A stretch of 6,982 nt of DNA, taken from positions 1 through 6,982 of the forward strand of contig JALTMC010000169.1 in NCBI GenBank assembly GCA_027005175.1, read 5' to 3'. Each line of letters begins with the position of its first letter. The first letter of the stretch is position 1. Under the pieces are notes generated by a model. That model did no database searches and was not told the DNA's origin. It worked only from the letters and a program-made list of their open reading frames with translations. This DNA comes from Myxococcales bacterium. Lineage in GTDB: Bacteria; Myxococcota_C; UBA6777. This document shows positions 6,507 to 6,982 of the stretch, in pieces. Both the position numbers and the translations under genes were made by a program.

Positions 6507-6982
6507 TCTTTTTGTATCCTATCCAATGTCTCTACTGCATACAGAGAACAGTCTTCTGGCCCATGCAGCAAACCAACTCTGTAAGTAACTTCTCTAAATT
6601 CTGACAACACCATAACACATAGCGAAGGTGCTTCACAATAAGTCCAACACAATGGTCTGGAACGGATTCTGCAATATAGTACAAACCACCGTCAAAAAAC
6701 AAGACCCCTTTGGCAAAAAGAGTTCACTACACCTGCAATAACACAGAAGACAAACCATCGAGATCAAAGGTTCTTCACCTTCATATCCTCTTATCTACCA
6801 AGAGTTCACACAGGAGGAAAGACAATAGGCATCAACTTTTAACAAGAACGAGCAAAACGTGAGAAACTTGGAGAGGAACAACGCTGGAAGAGAAGCAGAA
6901 GAGGGTAATGGGCTGTAAAAAGAGAGATTCTAAAACAAACTTTTTTTCAACGACAAAAAGAGCTTTGTCCAAAAACAAGCAT
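6507..6982 (-). other. Non-coding leader upstream of dnaK
   Basis: These 476 bases hold no ORF I can support on either strand. The minus strand is pyrimidine-rich with several T and A runs. I searched for CIRCE (TTAGCACTC-N9-GAGTGCTAA), a sigma32-type promoter and a sigma54 GG-N10-GC pair and saw none. One weak sigma70-like promoter candidate is listed separately. A six-base hairpin (6952-6957 with 6964-6969) is too weak to call a terminator. The upstream gene lies beyond the window edge. Confidence 0.6.
6666..6695 (-). promoter_or_regulatory. Weak candidate promoter for dnaK
   Basis: On the minus strand, TTGACG (6695-6690, five of six matches to TTGACA) is followed after 18 bases by CAGAAT (6671-6666, four of six matches to TATAAT). 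A better -10-like TATATT (6678-6673) lies too close to pair with it. A start here would leave about 150 bases of untranslated leader before dnaK. Tentative. Confidence 0.25.

Noticed and set aside
6952-6969. Hairpin GACAAA / TTTGTC near the right edge
   Set aside because: Only six base pairs, AT-rich, with no adjoining T tract on either strand; too weak for a terminator.
6507-6982. Sigma54 promoter or CIRCE operator upstream of dnaK
   Set aside because: No GG-N10-GC pair in proper context and no TTAGCACTC/GAGTGCTAA arms were found on either strand.

Overview
The window carries four genes, all on the minus strand, in transcription order dnaK (6506 to 4617), dnaJ (4287 to 3172), a large predicted outer-membrane lipoprotein of the LpoA / penicillin-binding-protein-activator type (3169 to 1046), and a zinc-ribbon protein with a single C-terminal membrane segment (1022 to 93). 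No plus-strand gene, tRNA, rRNA, CRISPR array, transposase or integrase is visible. The organism is a Gram-negative bacterium. The intermediate base composition, the DnaK/DnaJ sequences, the LpoA-like protein and the zinc-ribbon / Ser-rich linker / membrane-anchor protein fit a former deltaproteobacterial lineage such as Myxococcota. That placement is an impression from protein style, not a measured phylogeny.

Layout from the right edge: 6507-6982 is a 476-base leader upstream of dnaK with no convincing ORF, no CIRCE (HrcA) operator and no grpE. dnaK follows and is complete and canonical. Ten bases after its stop lies a perfect 67-base palindrome (4540-4606) whose core is a bidirectional intrinsic terminator. 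The rest of the 329-base dnaK-dnaJ gap holds a plausible sigma70-type promoter for dnaJ, so the two chaperone genes look transcriptionally separate. dnaJ starts at TTG. Its last codons contain a strong ribosome binding site for the next gene, whose ATG begins two bases after the dnaJ stop. The zinc-ribbon gene follows after a 23-base gap. dnaJ, the lipoprotein gene and the zinc-ribbon gene therefore look like one transcription unit.

Functionally, DnaK and DnaJ are the cytoplasmic Hsp70/Hsp40 folding pair. The lipoprotein pairs a helical TPR-like N-terminal half with a periplasmic-binding-protein fold and probably acts in the envelope on peptidoglycan synthesis. The zinc-ribbon protein should sit in the inner membrane facing the cytoplasm; its job is unknown. 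Joining DnaJ to an envelope lipoprotein and a membrane zinc-ribbon protein is the main gene-content oddity.

Two structural oddities stand out: the 67-base perfect palindrome behind dnaK, and a perfect 35-base direct repeat at the left edge that duplicates the 3' end of the zinc-ribbon gene, ending exactly at its stop codon. I did not find a clearly new multi-gene system.
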